DNA from: Cristatella mucedo
Taxonomy: Eukaryota > Bryozoa > Phylactolaemata > Cristatellidae
Assembly (NCBI GenBank): GCA_009760855.2
Contig: WPIO01000132.1
Span: 860,501 to 924,500, forward strand
Direction: 5' to 3'
Length of the DNA stretch: 64,000 bases
The notes below the pieces were generated by a model. It searched no databases and was not told where the DNA came from. It was given only the letters and a program-made list of their open reading frames with translations. Positions 36,459 through 46,843 of the stretch are shown in pieces (position 1 is the stretch's first letter; each line of letters starts with the position of its first letter). The translations under genes were made by a program, and so were the position numbers.

Positions 36459-37000
36459 CACTTGATAAAGCGCCCTCAGAGAACTCAATCTCTTTCTAGG
36501 CGCTTTACATTTGCTGCAAAGGGAAACGTGATTGAATGGTGGGTAATATCATGCTTGATAAACAACATGAATAACATGGTTAGGGGTGACATGCACAGGG
36601 CAGCATGCAAATGTGGTTAGTGGCAGCATGCACAGTGTCAGCACGCATAAGCACATCAAGGACTAATCACGGGGACCCACTAAGTGCTGTCCTAAATAGG
36701 TGTTTTTAAGTTCTTTTTGAATGTGGTCAAGTCAGGGGATGTTGTGACGCAAGTCGGGAGTGAGTTCCAGGCTTCGGGAGCATACGAACTAAATGCACGG
36801 TTTCCAAAGGATTTGAGATTTGTACGAGGAATTGGTAAACTGTTGGATTCTGAAAAGCGGGTGGTACGATGCTTGGCCTGGTTGGGGAGTAGGTTTGAGA
36901 GATGAGCTGGAGCCAAATAATGAAGTGACCTAAAAGTGAGCGACAAGACCTTGAAGTCGATCGGTTGCTTGACTGGTAGCCAGTGCAGGTCGGCGAGAAG
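36421..37000 (-). mobile_element. LINE family B, 3' part
   Basis: An (AAT)n tail and 3' end, then the C-terminal region in reverse (VLSLTFRSLHYLAPAHLSNL; LKSFGNRAFSSYAPEAWNSL). The copy ends at the LHWLPVKQ block near 37000. Little decay is visible in this stretch. Confidence 0.85.
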
Positions 37001-37642
37001 TTTTTGACTTACGCTGTAGCACATTCCACAGAGATTGAGTTTTACTGAGAAGGTCGGCTGCTGATGATGTAGGCCGAAAACCCCCTGCCAGAGTCGCCGA
37101 TCGATGTCCAATGAACGGATCTTGTGGCTGGATGGGCCACCGCATTAGTACCAAATAAGGACTGTCAAACAAGTGCTTTGATAGCCTGGTAGTGTGCGTA
37201 GGATCGTTAACTTGCAGTCAAATATAGCGACCCCAAGCAGAGAATTAGTGCATGGAAATCCAGCTTGCTTGACCAAAAGCAACTCGAGTAAAGTAGTTTT
37301 TTTGACGAATTCGAGAGAGCTACAAGAAATGCCTTTTTGAGCGTCCATTTAAGCTCGATGGCTCTCAATACTGAAATAGTGCGAAGGTGCACATCAAGCA
37401 TGAGGCTCCACGCCGACCTAGTTCGCCCATTGTTGCAGTAAAAAACTACCAGCCTCTTTTAAAAGAAATTATTGCCTCTTCCAGGGAACAGACTCCGATT
37501 CCATTAGCGGCAGAAGTGTTGACTCTTCAGCCCCTCTAAAAGTAGGGGGTTCACCGCATTATTGACGCACTTCCTCAATGAAGGAGCACTGTCTCACTTC
37601 CTGATTCTTGTGTGATTCTAGCTCGTAGATTCCCATAAGCAG

Positions 37643-37810
37643 GGACTCTCGTGGAATGCTACGATGATTTCGCCATGCGAGCCTGCCATGCTTTTCAAAA
37701 CAATCAAGAGGGTGAGCGCTTGACGAAGCTTATGATTGGTCGTTTGCAAAGTCTAGGCTACGTAGTAGAACCACGTTTGGCTGATGTCTACGCTATGTCT
37801 TGGACCTCCT
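37643..37810 (+). other. Unidentified open segment
   Basis: An open stretch ending TAG reads DFAMRACHAFQNNQEG, then LGYVVEPRLADVYAMSW. An acceptor-like CCATAAGCAG precedes it. I do not recognise the family. It could be a retroelement remnant or chance. Confidence 0.15.
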
Positions 37811-37867
37811 AGTATCAGTGGTTTATGCGTCAAAAACTCATGCAGATCGGAAGCAAGACTTAGCTTG

Positions 37868-37966
37868 TAAATCCGGCTTTAGACGACCGAGGTCGTGGGC
37901 TCGAGCCCTTCGGCATATGTGAAGCACCCCGATAGAGATTCAGTCATCTTAAGGCGCTATGCAAAA
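37868..37966 (+). repeat. SINE type 1, 3' part
   Basis: GGTCGTGGGCTCGAGCCCTT and the tail GTGAAGCACCCCGATAGAG, followed by an (AT)-rich tract to about 38005. The A box is missing. Confidence 0.6.
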
Positions 37967-38270
37967 TATATATCATATATATATATTATATATATTATTA
38001 TACCTGTTAGAATCTATATCCTTACTCAAGTTCAGTCGGGGGCTTAGGAAAAGCTGTTAATCAATCAAATCTAGAACGTCCCAATACTTACCAAGATCAT
38101 GACGTCTGTGTTGTCAGAAATTACCCAGCTAATTCCATCGATAAAGGGAACGCCTCGTCGCCAGTCTGCAAAGACCGAAAAAAAATCAATGCTATTCACA
38201 AGTTCATTCACTCATCAGAAACAAAGATGCCTCTCAGCTTGTTTCTTAAAGGTACCTTTGATACTCGTAA

Positions 38271-38525
38271 ACGTTCGAAGTCGAGTCTAGCTTCGAACTA
38301 TCCACGTCTACACAGTCCGTACTGTTCGAGTCGGAGCTAGCGTCGTGTTCGGGCTGCTATGGGTACATCCGCCCTGGACTTGCAGAGGAAGAGATCTCAG
38401 AACGAGAGATAGTAGTTCGCCTTAGTGGCATACAGAAATGTCGCCGAGGGGGTTTTCATTTGAATGTCTGCCCGAGCAAGCCTCAAGCTCCCTGGCGGAG
38501 CTTACCCTCCTTAACCGAGCTGTGA
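38271..38525 (+). other. Unidentified 84-codon open frame, no ATG
   Basis: An open frame from just after TAA to TGA at 38523-38525. It has an acidic, Ser-rich start, a Cys pair (SCSGCYGYIRPG) and CRRGGFHLNVCP. No clear splice sites or family. Confidence 0.15.
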
Positions 38526-38599
38526 TGACTTCGTCCTTGCCTATTGTGCCCTTTTAGCCCCCTTCTGGAGCGGTGGCGAACCTGTGGCAAGCCTATCTC

Positions 38600-39120
38600 G
38601 CCTTGGTAACTTTCGCGAAGGGCGCTGCTGAGGCATAGCCGAAACAAACGGTCTCTAACGGGCCTGGCGGCTACAGTTTATTTGGCGGGATGTTAGTAGC
38701 GTTAGTTAGCGTAGTTAGTAGTTACCTGAGCTACTGTACCTGTCCACGCCAATTATTCGTCGCTCGTGCCTGAGACGCACTGGGTCTGTTGCTCCGCTCA
38801 CGGCCTCAGCTGCACTGGTTTACCGAAAGCTCTGCCGAGCACCCTAACTTTACTAGCATGCACGAACAACCGATAGAGTAGTTGCGGCGCCCGAGCTGGC
38901 GTCGATGCGTCCTGACCAGTGCCGTTCGTCAGATCCCTGCCTAGCGCCACCAGGACACGAGTGGCTAGCGCACTGAGCTGTCTAAGTTGCACTTGGACGT
39001 TTATCCCTGGAAGCTCCTTCGAAGTCCCTGGGTAGTCACGCGGCGGCGGCACCGAGGGCGGCGTAGAGCCTCCGAAATGCACTAGGGCAGAGTGCTTACG
39101 TTCTTCCATCGCGTCCGAGC
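38600..39120 (-). mobile_element. LTR-like block related to the 4.9-5.7 kb insert
   Basis: It contains an antisense poly(A)-like CAGTTTATTTGG and the shared block TGTCTAAGTTGCACTTGG, also near 5217. It runs into the (CT)n tract on the right. The boundaries are guesses. Confidence 0.35.
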
Positions 39121-39214
39121 CGTGGGCTCGCCGTCCCAATCTGTGTCTGCCTACACCAGAACATTCTCACATCCTCGCTCGCTCTCCCACATACTCTCAG
39201 TTCTACCTACTCTC

Positions 39215-39258
39215 AACTCTCTCTTCTCTCTCTCTCTCTCTCTTTCTCTCCCTCTCTC

Positions 39259-39351
<93 letters not shown>

Positions 39352-39430
39352 CTCTCTCTCTTTCTCTCTCTCCCTCTTTCTCTCTCTCTATTTCTCTCTC
39401 TTTCTCTCTCTCCCTCTTTCTCTCTCTTTT

Positions 39431-39461
<31 letters not shown>

Positions 39462-39478
39462 TTCTCTCTCTCTCCCTC
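39215..39478. repeat. (CT)n microsatellite
   Basis: About 260 bases of CT repeats with TTTC and CCCT interruptions. Open reading through it is a composition artefact. Confidence 0.95.
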
Positions 39479-40633
39479 ACGGTTCTGTGCTCGGTCCCGT
39501 TCTTTTCACGGTTTACATTCTCCCTCTTGTCGATGTGATTGCCAGGAACAATCCAGGCTTTCACTTCTATGCATATGACACTTAGTTATACCTTTGCTTT
39601 AATCCCTCCTAGCCCCCCAGTTCAATTTTCTCAACTCTCTTGCTGCATTAACACTCACATCGGCTCTGCCAGCTTAATTTCTGTTGAATCTGCACAAAAT
39701 CCAAGTGTCATATTCCAAAGTGACCTTTAATTAGACGACCATGTCTGCTACACAGTCAAATCTGCCTACTTTCAGCTACATAAAACTGCTAAAATTTGGG
39801 CTTGCTTAGATAGGATGCCCCATCTAAATTGGTAAATGCATTTCATTTGTGACATCCCGTTTTGACTTCTGTAAATCGCTGCTTGCTGGTCTTCCGGCCT
39901 GTACAATCAGGCGGTTACAGCTGATGTGAAAATCTGAAGCAATGTTTGTCTGTCATGACCATCGCAGTTGCCACATCCTAAAACTTCTCGCCGACCAGCT
40001 CTGGCTCCCAGTCAAACAGTGCACTGACTTCAAGGTTTTGTCACTCGTGTAGTTTGACATTGTCTAAGCGGCAGGTACTCGATACCACACAGAACACCGA
40101 AGTGGGCTCAAAGAGGTTTATTCATACGGATGCCACAGCGGGCTAATACTCGACTGCCCCACCCTACGTCCTCGACGTTACTCCCGGGTCTTTTCCGCCC
40201 GTTACTTATATACGACTGCCATAAATCGCAACACACCATAAACTATTGACAGTTTCACAATCTCAAAATGGCCACAACTCACTTTTAGGTCCCTTCATTA
40301 TTTGACTCCAGCCTACCTATCAGACCTACTTCATAACTAGGCTAACTATTGTACCACCCACTTTTCGGAATCTAATCGTCTACCTATACCTCGTACGAAC
40401 CTCACATTCTTTGGCGACCGTGCCTTACGTTCGTTTGCTCCCAAAGCCTCGAACTCACTCCCGACTTTCGTCACGAAATCTCCTGACTTGACCACATTTA
40501 AAAAGAAATTTAAAATGCACCTATTAGTGGTTCCCTGTGATTCGTCCTTTATGTGCTTATGCGTGCTGACACTGTGCATGCTGCCACTAACCGCACTTGC
40601 ATGCTGACCCTGTGCATGTCACCTCTAACCTTG
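39475..40633 (+). mobile_element. LINE family B, decayed copy holding a solo LTR
   Basis: It starts abruptly after the (CT)n tract at the GGTTCTGTGCTCGGTCC block (PQGSVLGP equivalent). It continues through [11 protein letters not shown] (the catalytic YADD is altered) and the C-terminal region (about 40281-40520) to part of the 3' UTR. The 40048-40276 LTR interrupts it. Its own 3' tail is missing where a reversed LINE B end begins at 40634. Confidence 0.8.
40048..40276 (-). mobile_element. Solo LTR, 229 bp
   Basis: It begins TGTAGTTTGACA and ends ATGGCCACA (TG...CA). It is flanked by ACTC at 40043-40046 and 40277-40280. A reversed AATAAA near 40110 gives minus orientation. The flanking LINE reads continuously when it is removed. 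Confidence 0.65.
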
Positions 40634-40772
40634 TTAATAATAATAATAATAATACATTTGATAAAACACTTTCGGAGAACTCAATTGCTTTCTAGGCACT
40701 TTGCATTTGCTGCAAAGGAAACACGATCGAATGGTGAGTGGTATCATGCTTAATAAACAGCATGAGTAACAT
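40634..40772 (-). mobile_element. LINE family B 3' stub
   Basis: (AAT)n followed by the reversed 3' end and part of the 3' UTR (GGTATCATGCTTAATAAACA). It lies tail-to-tail with the plus-strand copy to its left. Confidence 0.7.
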
Positions 40773-40799
40773 AAAAACAAGACTAACACGAATAACTTG

Positions 40800-42182
40800 A
40801 TAAAGAACAAGAATAACAGGAAAGACGTGGCTATGGCCACTTACTTTACGAACAAGTTTCGGGCCGCCGCCAGCACCGTCGAACAGCACCGTCACATTGA
40901 TGATGACCGCGTCAGTGCTGTTGTCAATGAAGGCGCTACCTGCCGAATGCAGGTGAGGGAGGTTGCCGGGAGATACCGATTAGGCAACCCGGAACCAAGT
41001 TGTGGCTGGCAGTGATCGCTATCGCTAATAGCATCGGCCAGCAGTGGCGTAGCACTCGGCAGACGGTCTCTTCATCGGTGCGGCAGAGATGGCAGCTGGT
41101 AGCCGTTCCGGGGTAGACAGGCTCCTGGAGGCTCCCACCGGCAGCACGTCCAGGCGCGCTAGGTGGACAAACCGACAGGCCCACAACGACCGGCCCATGG
41201 TCTGAAAGTGACCACGAGTCGCATACCTGTCCTTGGCTATGCAGCCTTCAGCGATCCTGACGAACTCCCGTAGCTCGGAGATTGTGACGTGCCGCACGAG
41301 CGAGTGCTCGATCCCGTAGGGATCGGTCGAGGTTGCCAAGGCGTCGGACCCGGCCAGCAGCAGAGGCGGCAGCAGAGACGCCTCAGGCACATTCACGCAT
41401 CCGCCTACAGTAACGCTGGGCCGACGACTGTTAGCCCAAATGCCCCTGCATTCAGGTACCGTGAGCGCCCCTCGTATGACGACGTTGTGCCCCCCCCCCC
41501 CTGCGCTGCTGGCGGCGGCCCGGTCAAGGTGACGGCGACGAGCGACTTGGCGTAAGCATGCGTCGGAAGAGCATGCGGCAGGCTTTCTCGCGGCACGAAG
41601 AGTCACCGAATCGGTGGCAAAGCGCACGTGGCCATGGCCAAGGCAGCAGAGCGAGCGAATGGAAAGCGTTCGAAGTGCTGCAAGCAGCACGCGGACCGGC
41701 AGAGCTCAACGAGAGCTTTTTCGGCCTGCAGCAGCAGGGCAGCCTCGCCCGTCAAGGGTAATCGAGCCGTGACAAGAGGAACGTCCATACGGCGTCGAGA
41801 TTTTGCCAAGGGGCTGGCCTGCTGTCGGTCGAGGTCCCTAGCGAGGAGATGGAGGCAAGTGCAGACTCCGACCACCACCTGGTGGGCACGGGCCCGTAGC
41901 AATCTCACAAAGCACTTTCTCGGCCGGAGCCTCGTGCCCCGAGTTAGGGCCGCCTCTCAGCGGTAGACACCAGGGTCTGCAGACCAGAGCAAGTGCCCGA
42001 GAGTATGGCGAGGTTGTCTGCCAGGGCACTTGAGGTCAGAGAGGTGTTGCCTAGCACAAAGCTGGACCCGGGAGCTGCCGGGAAACCTGATGACTGTCTC
42101 CATCGCCATATCGACTAGGATCAGCGATAGAGTCGTCCTGTCGCCGAGAGTGCTGCTACTCCTCGAACCTGCAGAGAGCAAT
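40800..42182 (-). mobile_element. Eroded retrotransposon with R2-type endonuclease
   Basis: Minus-strand pieces in several frames follow the order of the intact element to the right. Near 42175-42090 is a counterpart of GDPLSPILFDAVMETLV (GDRTTLSLILVDMAMETVI). Near 42050-42000 is ALADNLAILSG, equivalent to the ADD catalytic block. Near 41200 is LWACRFVHLARLDVLPV. At 41100-41040 is a zinc knuckle (CHLCRTDEETVCRVLRHC). At 40930-40890 is the endonuclease core (DAVIINVTVLFDG). Similarity to the neighbour is partial, so it is a different and older element. ORF1 and the first half of the reverse transcriptase are missing. Confidence 0.65.
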
Positions 42183-42339
42183 AATGTTTATTTGGTACTG
42201 CTCTCACTACAGTAGGCCTCAGTTTGTCGGGACGACACCCGATCGCGACTGGTACACAGCTCCGGTCCGCTTGCGCTGCCGCCGGGTGCCGGCACTAATC
42301 CTACGCTAACGCTGTCGCTTGCCCTCACGAAGGTGATGG

Positions 42340-42620
42340 GCCGCATGCGCGGCTGTGCGCCGCCGTTGCCCCTTGCGGGCGCCAGCGCAGAACGCGACAG
42401 CTCGCCACCAGGCCCCCTATAGGGTCCTGGTGCTACTCGCGGCCCGGAGACACCGGTCCCCCTAGCGGGTGCCGACGCTACGCGCGACTGGGTGCCGCTT
42501 GATCCCCTTGCGGGAGCCTGCGTTGCACCACTCAGTGCGCCGTCCGCCCCCTAGCGGGTGCGGGCGCTAGCAACGCTTGCGCAGTGCCTGGGCCCTTAGT
42601 GGGCCCTAGCTCTAGCGGCG
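42340..42620 (-). repeat. Repeated GC-rich units at the element's 3' end
   Basis: At least four units at about 42366, 42458, 42500 and 42545 share CCCC(T/C)TAGCGGG or CCCCTTGCGGG followed by TGCCGGCGCT-like sequence. The core is self-complementary, so each unit could fold as a small hairpin in RNA. Confidence 0.5.
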
Positions 42621-44910
42621 CTTGCGCTCCGAGTCCTCCTTCGTCCTCTTGCCTCGGGAGGCCGACGAACTTCCTCCATACCGCAGCTGAGCCAATGATG
42701 GCGTCGCTCACGCAGAGCTTGCGCATCAGCTTGCGGTATTTAAAGTTCACTCGCAGGGCCTGCAGCGTGGCCTCGTTCGCTGGGTGCCAGGTGCCAAGGG
42801 CGCCAACGACGAAGGCGTGCTGCTCGACGTGTCTGCCTTGCCTGCGGAGTTCGTCGGCCAAGCCCTGGTACTTTTCGATCTTCCGGGTCGCTGCCCTGTC
42901 CAACGCATCTATACCGTTGTCAAACGGTACAGCAACGTCGACAATGACAGCGTAGCGGCCCGTGTCCACGACCAGGTCCGGGCGGAGGAGCGGGGACGGG
43001 TCCAGCTCGTGATGACGGTCTACCCGGGCGTAGCGTTGGAGTGCTCTCGGTAGGGCTTCAACGAGGCGCTTCAGGATGGCGTCGTGCCGCTCCGTGATGG
43101 TGGGCATCGTCGGCTTGCAGTTGTTGATGGCGTGCGGCAGCGTCTCGTCGACGCCGCACCCTCGCCTGCATTCCACCGGGTGCTCGGTGTCCCATCTTGC
43201 TCTGACGACGGCACATGGCAGGAGGTCGAGTCTTGCCCTGAAAATAAACCGCCAGGACGCGAAAGAGAGAGCAAAGCCAGATAGGAGAAAGTGGGAGTGA
43301 TTCGCGTGCTTGTCTGTCGCCAGACACGCGGCTACTTTGCCCTGATCACGCTTGGAGCACCACTCCTTGGCCCAGCCAGCCGATATGTCCTTGCGGATTA
43401 TCGAGACCATCGTCTTGGTGTTGAACTGTGGCGTCGCATGCTCTCCTGCGCTCCATCCTAGGCTCAAGGCGCCCTGCGTGTAGATGGTCGCTACGTTGAG
43501 CCTCTTGAGAGCCTGTCTGGCTTCCGACCAAAGGGAGCGCGAGCCATGGTGGGCGCCCTCCTCGAACGATCCTCCTGAAAGGAAAATCGTACGTGCTTCG
43601 TCCGAAGGCGCGCCACGGAGCACCCTGATGGCATTGTCCAGACCCTCCGTTGCGACTGTTCGTATCAGTGGGTCGCTGGAGACCAGCATCCTGCATGCTT
43701 GGGTAGCACGAAGGATGTCTATCTCTTGCTTCATGGGGATGAAGCCGAGGCCTCCGTACATCCGAGGTGCGTGGAAAAAGCCGGTCGTCGCCCTAAGCGG
43801 AAGAGAGCAAGCATATCTACAGAGGTCACGGATGGCTCTGTCGACAGGCTGCAAGAGCTTCTTTTTCAGCCACTTCGCCCTGCCCAGGTATTCGAGCCTC
43901 GGGAGCATGAAGGTGCGCAGGGCGTCTAGCTTCTGCCAGGGCGCGAGGAGCGAGTTCTGCAGGAGGAGAATGTCCCTAGAGAGGGACGTGGCTGCAGCCT
44001 CGACTTCGGCCCTGGGGTAGGCAAAACCCTGCGGCGCTCCCAGGTATTCGTACGCCTCCTCTTGCGGCAGGAGAGGGATCTCGGCATCTGCAATGAGGAA
44101 GGCAGAGCGGTCAGTTGCAGCCACATTATGCAGCAGAATGCGGCACTTACCTGGGCGAAAGGTTAGGCCTACCTTCGCCGCGGCGTTGTTTGCCCTATGG
44201 AGCAACCTCTGCAAGCTGACGGGTGACCTGGCGAAGAGGGCTAGGTCATCGGCCAGGGCGCATACCGATAAGTTCGCAGAGCCGAGGCAGTAGCCATGCC
44301 TATCAGAAGCAGAAGCAAGCGAGCGGACAAGCGTTTCCATAACCGCATCAAACAGGATGGGCGACAGCGGATCGCCCTGCCTGACTCCGGCGGCCGCTGG
44401 GAAGGGGGCCAGCGACTCCGAGCCTAGGCGCAGCACAATCGTCGATCCTTGGTAGATCTTGGAGACGAGGTCTATCAGCTGCTGCTCCACTCCCAGGTGC
44501 CGCAGAGTCTCGAAGAGAGAGTCGTGCGGCACACTGGGGAAGGCGTTCTGGAGGTCCAGGAAGGCACCGCAGAGGGGCCTCTTCCTCTTTGTGGCGTCTC
44601 GGAGAGCCGATTCGACCAGAAAGGACTGTTCGAGGCAGCCCTCGCAGCCCGGCAGGAAGCCCTTCTGTTGTGGAGAAAGGAGCTCGTGCTCGCGAAGAAA
44701 GGCTGTGAGGCGCGCGGCCAGGCATCCCGACAGGAGTTTATATAGCGTTGGCAGCAGCGTGATCGGGCGGAAGTTGCCCGGGTCAGCTGGGTCTCCCTTT
44801 TTGTGGATTAGGACCGTGTGGCCCGTCTTCCAGTCGGGGGGGGGGGGGGACATCGCCAAACAGTAGACAGCCATTAAGGACCTCAGTGACAAGGCTGCAA
44901 CGGGCATCAA
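42532..44910 (-). CDS. ORF2 main part: reverse transcriptase and R2-type endonuclease
   Basis: An open frame of 792 codons. Reverse-transcriptase blocks in order: GNFRPITLLPTLYKLL (about 45-60), QQKGFLPGCEG (81-91), GAFLDLQNAF with catalytic Asp (115-124), GVRQGDPLSPILFDAV (175-190), ALADDLALFA with the second Asp pair (218-227; Leu replaces the usual Tyr) and EYLGAP (288-293). A CCHC knuckle follows (CRRGCGVDETLPHAINNC, 581-598), then the restriction-like endonuclease (RPDLVV at 643; VIVDVAVPFDN at 655-665; Lys 677/680). This order is that of R2/NeSL-type elements. The listed Met lies in the frame-shifted zone. The true protein begins upstream in another frame. Confidence 0.85.
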   Translation of the reverse strand: MMPVAALSLRSLMAVYCLAMSPPPPDWKTGHTVLIHKKGDPADPGNFRPITLLPTLYKLLSGCLAARLTAFLREHELLSPQQKGFLPGCEGCLEQSFLVESALRDATKRKRPLCGAFLDLQNAFPSVPHDSLFETLRHLGVEQQLIDLVSKIYQGSTIVLRLGSESLAPFPAAAGVRQGDPLSPILFDAVMETLVRSLASASDRHGYCLGSANLSVCALADDLALFARSPVSLQRLLHRANNAAAKVGLTFRPGKCRILLHNVAATDRSAFLIADAEIPLLPQEEAYEYLGAPQGFAYPRAEVEAAATSLSRDILLLQNSLLAPWQKLDALRTFMLPRLEYLGRAKWLKKKLLQPVDRAIRDLCRYACSLPLRATTGFFHAPRMYGGLGFIPMKQEIDILRATQACRMLVSSDPLIRTVATEGLDNAIRVLRGAPSDEARTIFLSGGSFEEGAHHGSRSLWSEARQALKRLNVATIYTQGALSLGWSAGEHATPQFNTKTMVSIIRKDISAGWAKEWCSKRDQGKVAACLATDKHANHSHFLLSGFALSFASWRFIFRARLDLLPCAVVRARWDTEHPVECRRGCGVDETLPHAINNCKPTMPTITERHDAILKRLVEALPRALQRYARVDRHHELDPSPLLRPDLVVDTGRYAVIVDVAVPFDNGIDALDRAATRKIEKYQGLADELRRQGRHVEQHAFVVGALGTWHPANEATLQALRVNFKYRKLMRKLCVSDAIIGSAAVWRKFVGLPRQEDEGGLGAQAPLELGPTKGPGTAQALLAPAPARGRTAH

Positions 44911-45537
44911 CTGCCTTCAGATGGCGGTATTCAAGCCTGTCGGCCCCTGGGGACGTGTTGCTGGCCCTGCGAAGCCTAGCTGCCACTTCAGTCTTCTGCA
45001 GGGGGGCAGTGAGAACCCGATCTTGTGGTTGGGCTCTCGCGTCCATTATTCTGGCCATCGTGCGTCGTAGACCAGCTGTGTCAACTGGTCTAGCCTCGGC
45101 TTCCTTCAGCCAGAATTCGCGGCATGTGGCGCGGTCGCCCGAGAAGGTCGTGGGCATTGGCTGCAGTACGCTACGTACTGCTCTGCCACGATTGCAGCGG
45201 TAAAGTTTCTGCAGCCTCGAGGCCTGTTGCGGGCTCCAGCCCCTCCTAGAGGGGGGGGCTGGCTCACCGGCAGTCGAGGGTTCGAGGCTGGAGATGCGCA
45301 GACGCTCGACCTGCCAAGCTGAAGCCTGTGTTTGACTAGGCGGCGCGCTAGTGTAAGCCATGCAGCGAACATCTCGGCTACAGAGCGGCAGAAGCCTACC
45401 CAGTCCCTAGCTGCCATGCAGGTCGCGATGGTGGTGCTCCAGCTCTCTACGAAGCCGGAGGGCTCGTCTGGATCTGGCTCCGGCCTCGGGTCCTCCCTTT
45501 CCTCCTCCTCCCGTGCTGTCAGGAAGGCACTAGACAT
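44783..45537 (-). pseudogene. ORF2 N-terminal part, out of frame with the rest
   Basis: Two overlapping frames cover the N-terminus. 45537-45106 begins acidic (AREEEEREDPRPEPDPDEP) and reads WSTTIATCMAARDWVGF. 45361-44783 carries the region just before the reverse transcriptase (LTAPLQKTEVAARLRRAS, then SPGADRLEYRHLKAVD). The latter runs into a 14-C tract (minus strand; 44836-44849 on +). It then leaves the frame, while the main frame picks up the expected DWKTGHTVLIHKKGD. A 13- or 16-C tract would keep the frame. It could be mutation, slippage or assembly error. Confidence 0.65.
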
Positions 45538-45660
45538 TGCCGAGCTTAGGGGTCTTCCCTCTACCCTCTGGGGGCCTATTTGCTAGGGTGACCCTGGTTC
45601 TGGCTCGCAGGCTTCTCTGAGTGGAGGAGTCACTGTCCCTGTCTGAGGGGGGATGCAGGG

Positions 45661-45984
45661 TTAGTGGCGCGGCCAGTCTTTTTCCGTCTGGGCTGGTGTG
45701 CTGCGTGCGACTGGCATACATTCCCTTCCTCCCTGCAGGACCGTGTCGTCGTCATCCGACTCCGACATTTCCTCCATGTCGCTCATGTCGGCTATGCGGA
45801 GTGATCCCTGAGGGCTGGCAGGCTCCTCAGAGGATGCACTCTGGGTGTCCACCAGGTCTACTGAGGGCTGCTCCTCGCGTGGGGGGAGGGCAGCCACAGG
45901 TGGGGACCTAGGGGGGCACTCAGGGCCTCCCCCCTGGCGCTGCTGGGAGTGTGGCCAGGGCTTTTTCGGCTTCTGCAGCCGCAC
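45661..45984 (-). other. Acidic frame overlapping the ORF1 end
   Basis: A minus frame overlapping the ORF1 terminus reads an acidic, Ser-rich stretch (DMSDMEEMSESDDDDTVL). It could be the true ORF1 C-terminus after a frame change in the GGGGGG-rich zone near 45920, or a linker between ORF1 and ORF2. Confidence 0.35.
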
Positions 45985-46843
45985 TCAGGAGGGCCTCCTC
46001 ATCGGCGTCTGACGCCCAGGAAGTCTCCAAGATGACCTTTCGCCTAGGCCTGCTCTTCTGGCACTCCTTGCTCGAGTGCCCCTCGGCCCCGCACACACCG
46101 CATTTCTGCGCAACGGTGCAGGAGCGAGCCATGTGGCCTGGTTTCCTGCACCGGAAACACTTCACCAGGGGGCAGTCTGCCATGTAGTGCCCTAGTTGGC
46201 TGCACCCATTGCAGACCCTATTTGGGCATAGCAGCGCCTTGTGGCCGGCTTGGCCACACTGTCCGCACGGGGGTGGCATGCCCATGTACCTAACCGCCAC
46301 CAGGCCCTCGCTGCCCTCAAAGGACATCGAGAGGGGGAGGGGTTTCTCCATCTCGAGCAGGATCTGTCTGTTCCCGTTCGCGATGTTGGTGCCCCTATAG
46401 GTGCCCAATTTGTGCCTCAGCACTTTGCCATAGGCAGATAGTGCTGCTGCCACCACCTCCACTTTTACTCTAGGGTGAATCCCTATTAGTGTGACCACAA
46501 TAGAGCGGTCGACCTGGTGCCTCGCTCCTGGAAATGATTTAACCAGAACTGCTGCCGCCTCTTTTGCTTGGGCCTCGGTTGAGAAGCCCAGCTCAAACTG
46601 CTTCCGCAGTTTGTTATTATAACCGTAGCGCAAGCCACGTAGGGACGATACACCATTTCTCACGCACAAGATCTCGTCTATCGACTGTATCTCGAACCCT
46701 CTGCAGCCCGGGACCGAGGCCGGGATCACTACTTGGAGAGGGTCTCCTCCCGAGGGTGGGGATATCCCTCCGAACACCTGCTCGAGGGCAGGGACACCTG
46801 CAGCAGCCGCATACGATAGGCTCGCTGGTCTCTGGGGGGCCAC
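45920..46843 (-). CDS. ORF1: gag-like nucleic-acid-binding protein
   Basis: 307 codons. The N-terminal half (about 100-190) looks like a folded RRM-type domain (SIVVTLIGIHPRVKVEVV; GNRQILLEMEKPLPLSM). Several zinc knuckles follow: CGQCGQAGHKALLC, CNGCSQLGHYMADC, CFRCRKPGHMARSC and CGVCGAEGHSSKEC, at about 195-265. Proteins of this layout coat the RNA of Jockey/I/Tx1-type LINEs. Here it lies directly upstream of an R2-type ORF2 on the same strand. A run of Gs precedes the ATG, and the start could lie further upstream. Confidence 0.8.
   Translation of the reverse strand: MAPQRPASLSYAAAAGVPALEQVFGGISPPSGGDPLQVVIPASVPGCRGFEIQSIDEILCVRNGVSSLRGLRYGYNNKLRKQFELGFSTEAQAKEAAAVLVKSFPGARHQVDRSIVVTLIGIHPRVKVEVVAAALSAYGKVLRHKLGTYRGTNIANGNRQILLEMEKPLPLSMSFEGSEGLVAVRYMGMPPPCGQCGQAGHKALLCPNRVCNGCSQLGHYMADCPLVKCFRCRKPGHMARSCTVAQKCGVCGAEGHSSKECQKSRPRRKVILETSWASDADEEALLSAAAEAEKALATLPAAPGGRP

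Noticed and set aside
39092-39538. 148-codon Ser/Leu frame
   Set aside because: Almost entirely a (CT)n microsatellite; the flanks belong to an LTR-like block and a LINE.
43484-44020. Plus-strand frames opposite ORF2 of the R2-type element
   Set aside because: Antisense shadows of a GC-rich gene; no motifs, while the minus strand carries all conserved reverse-transcriptase blocks.
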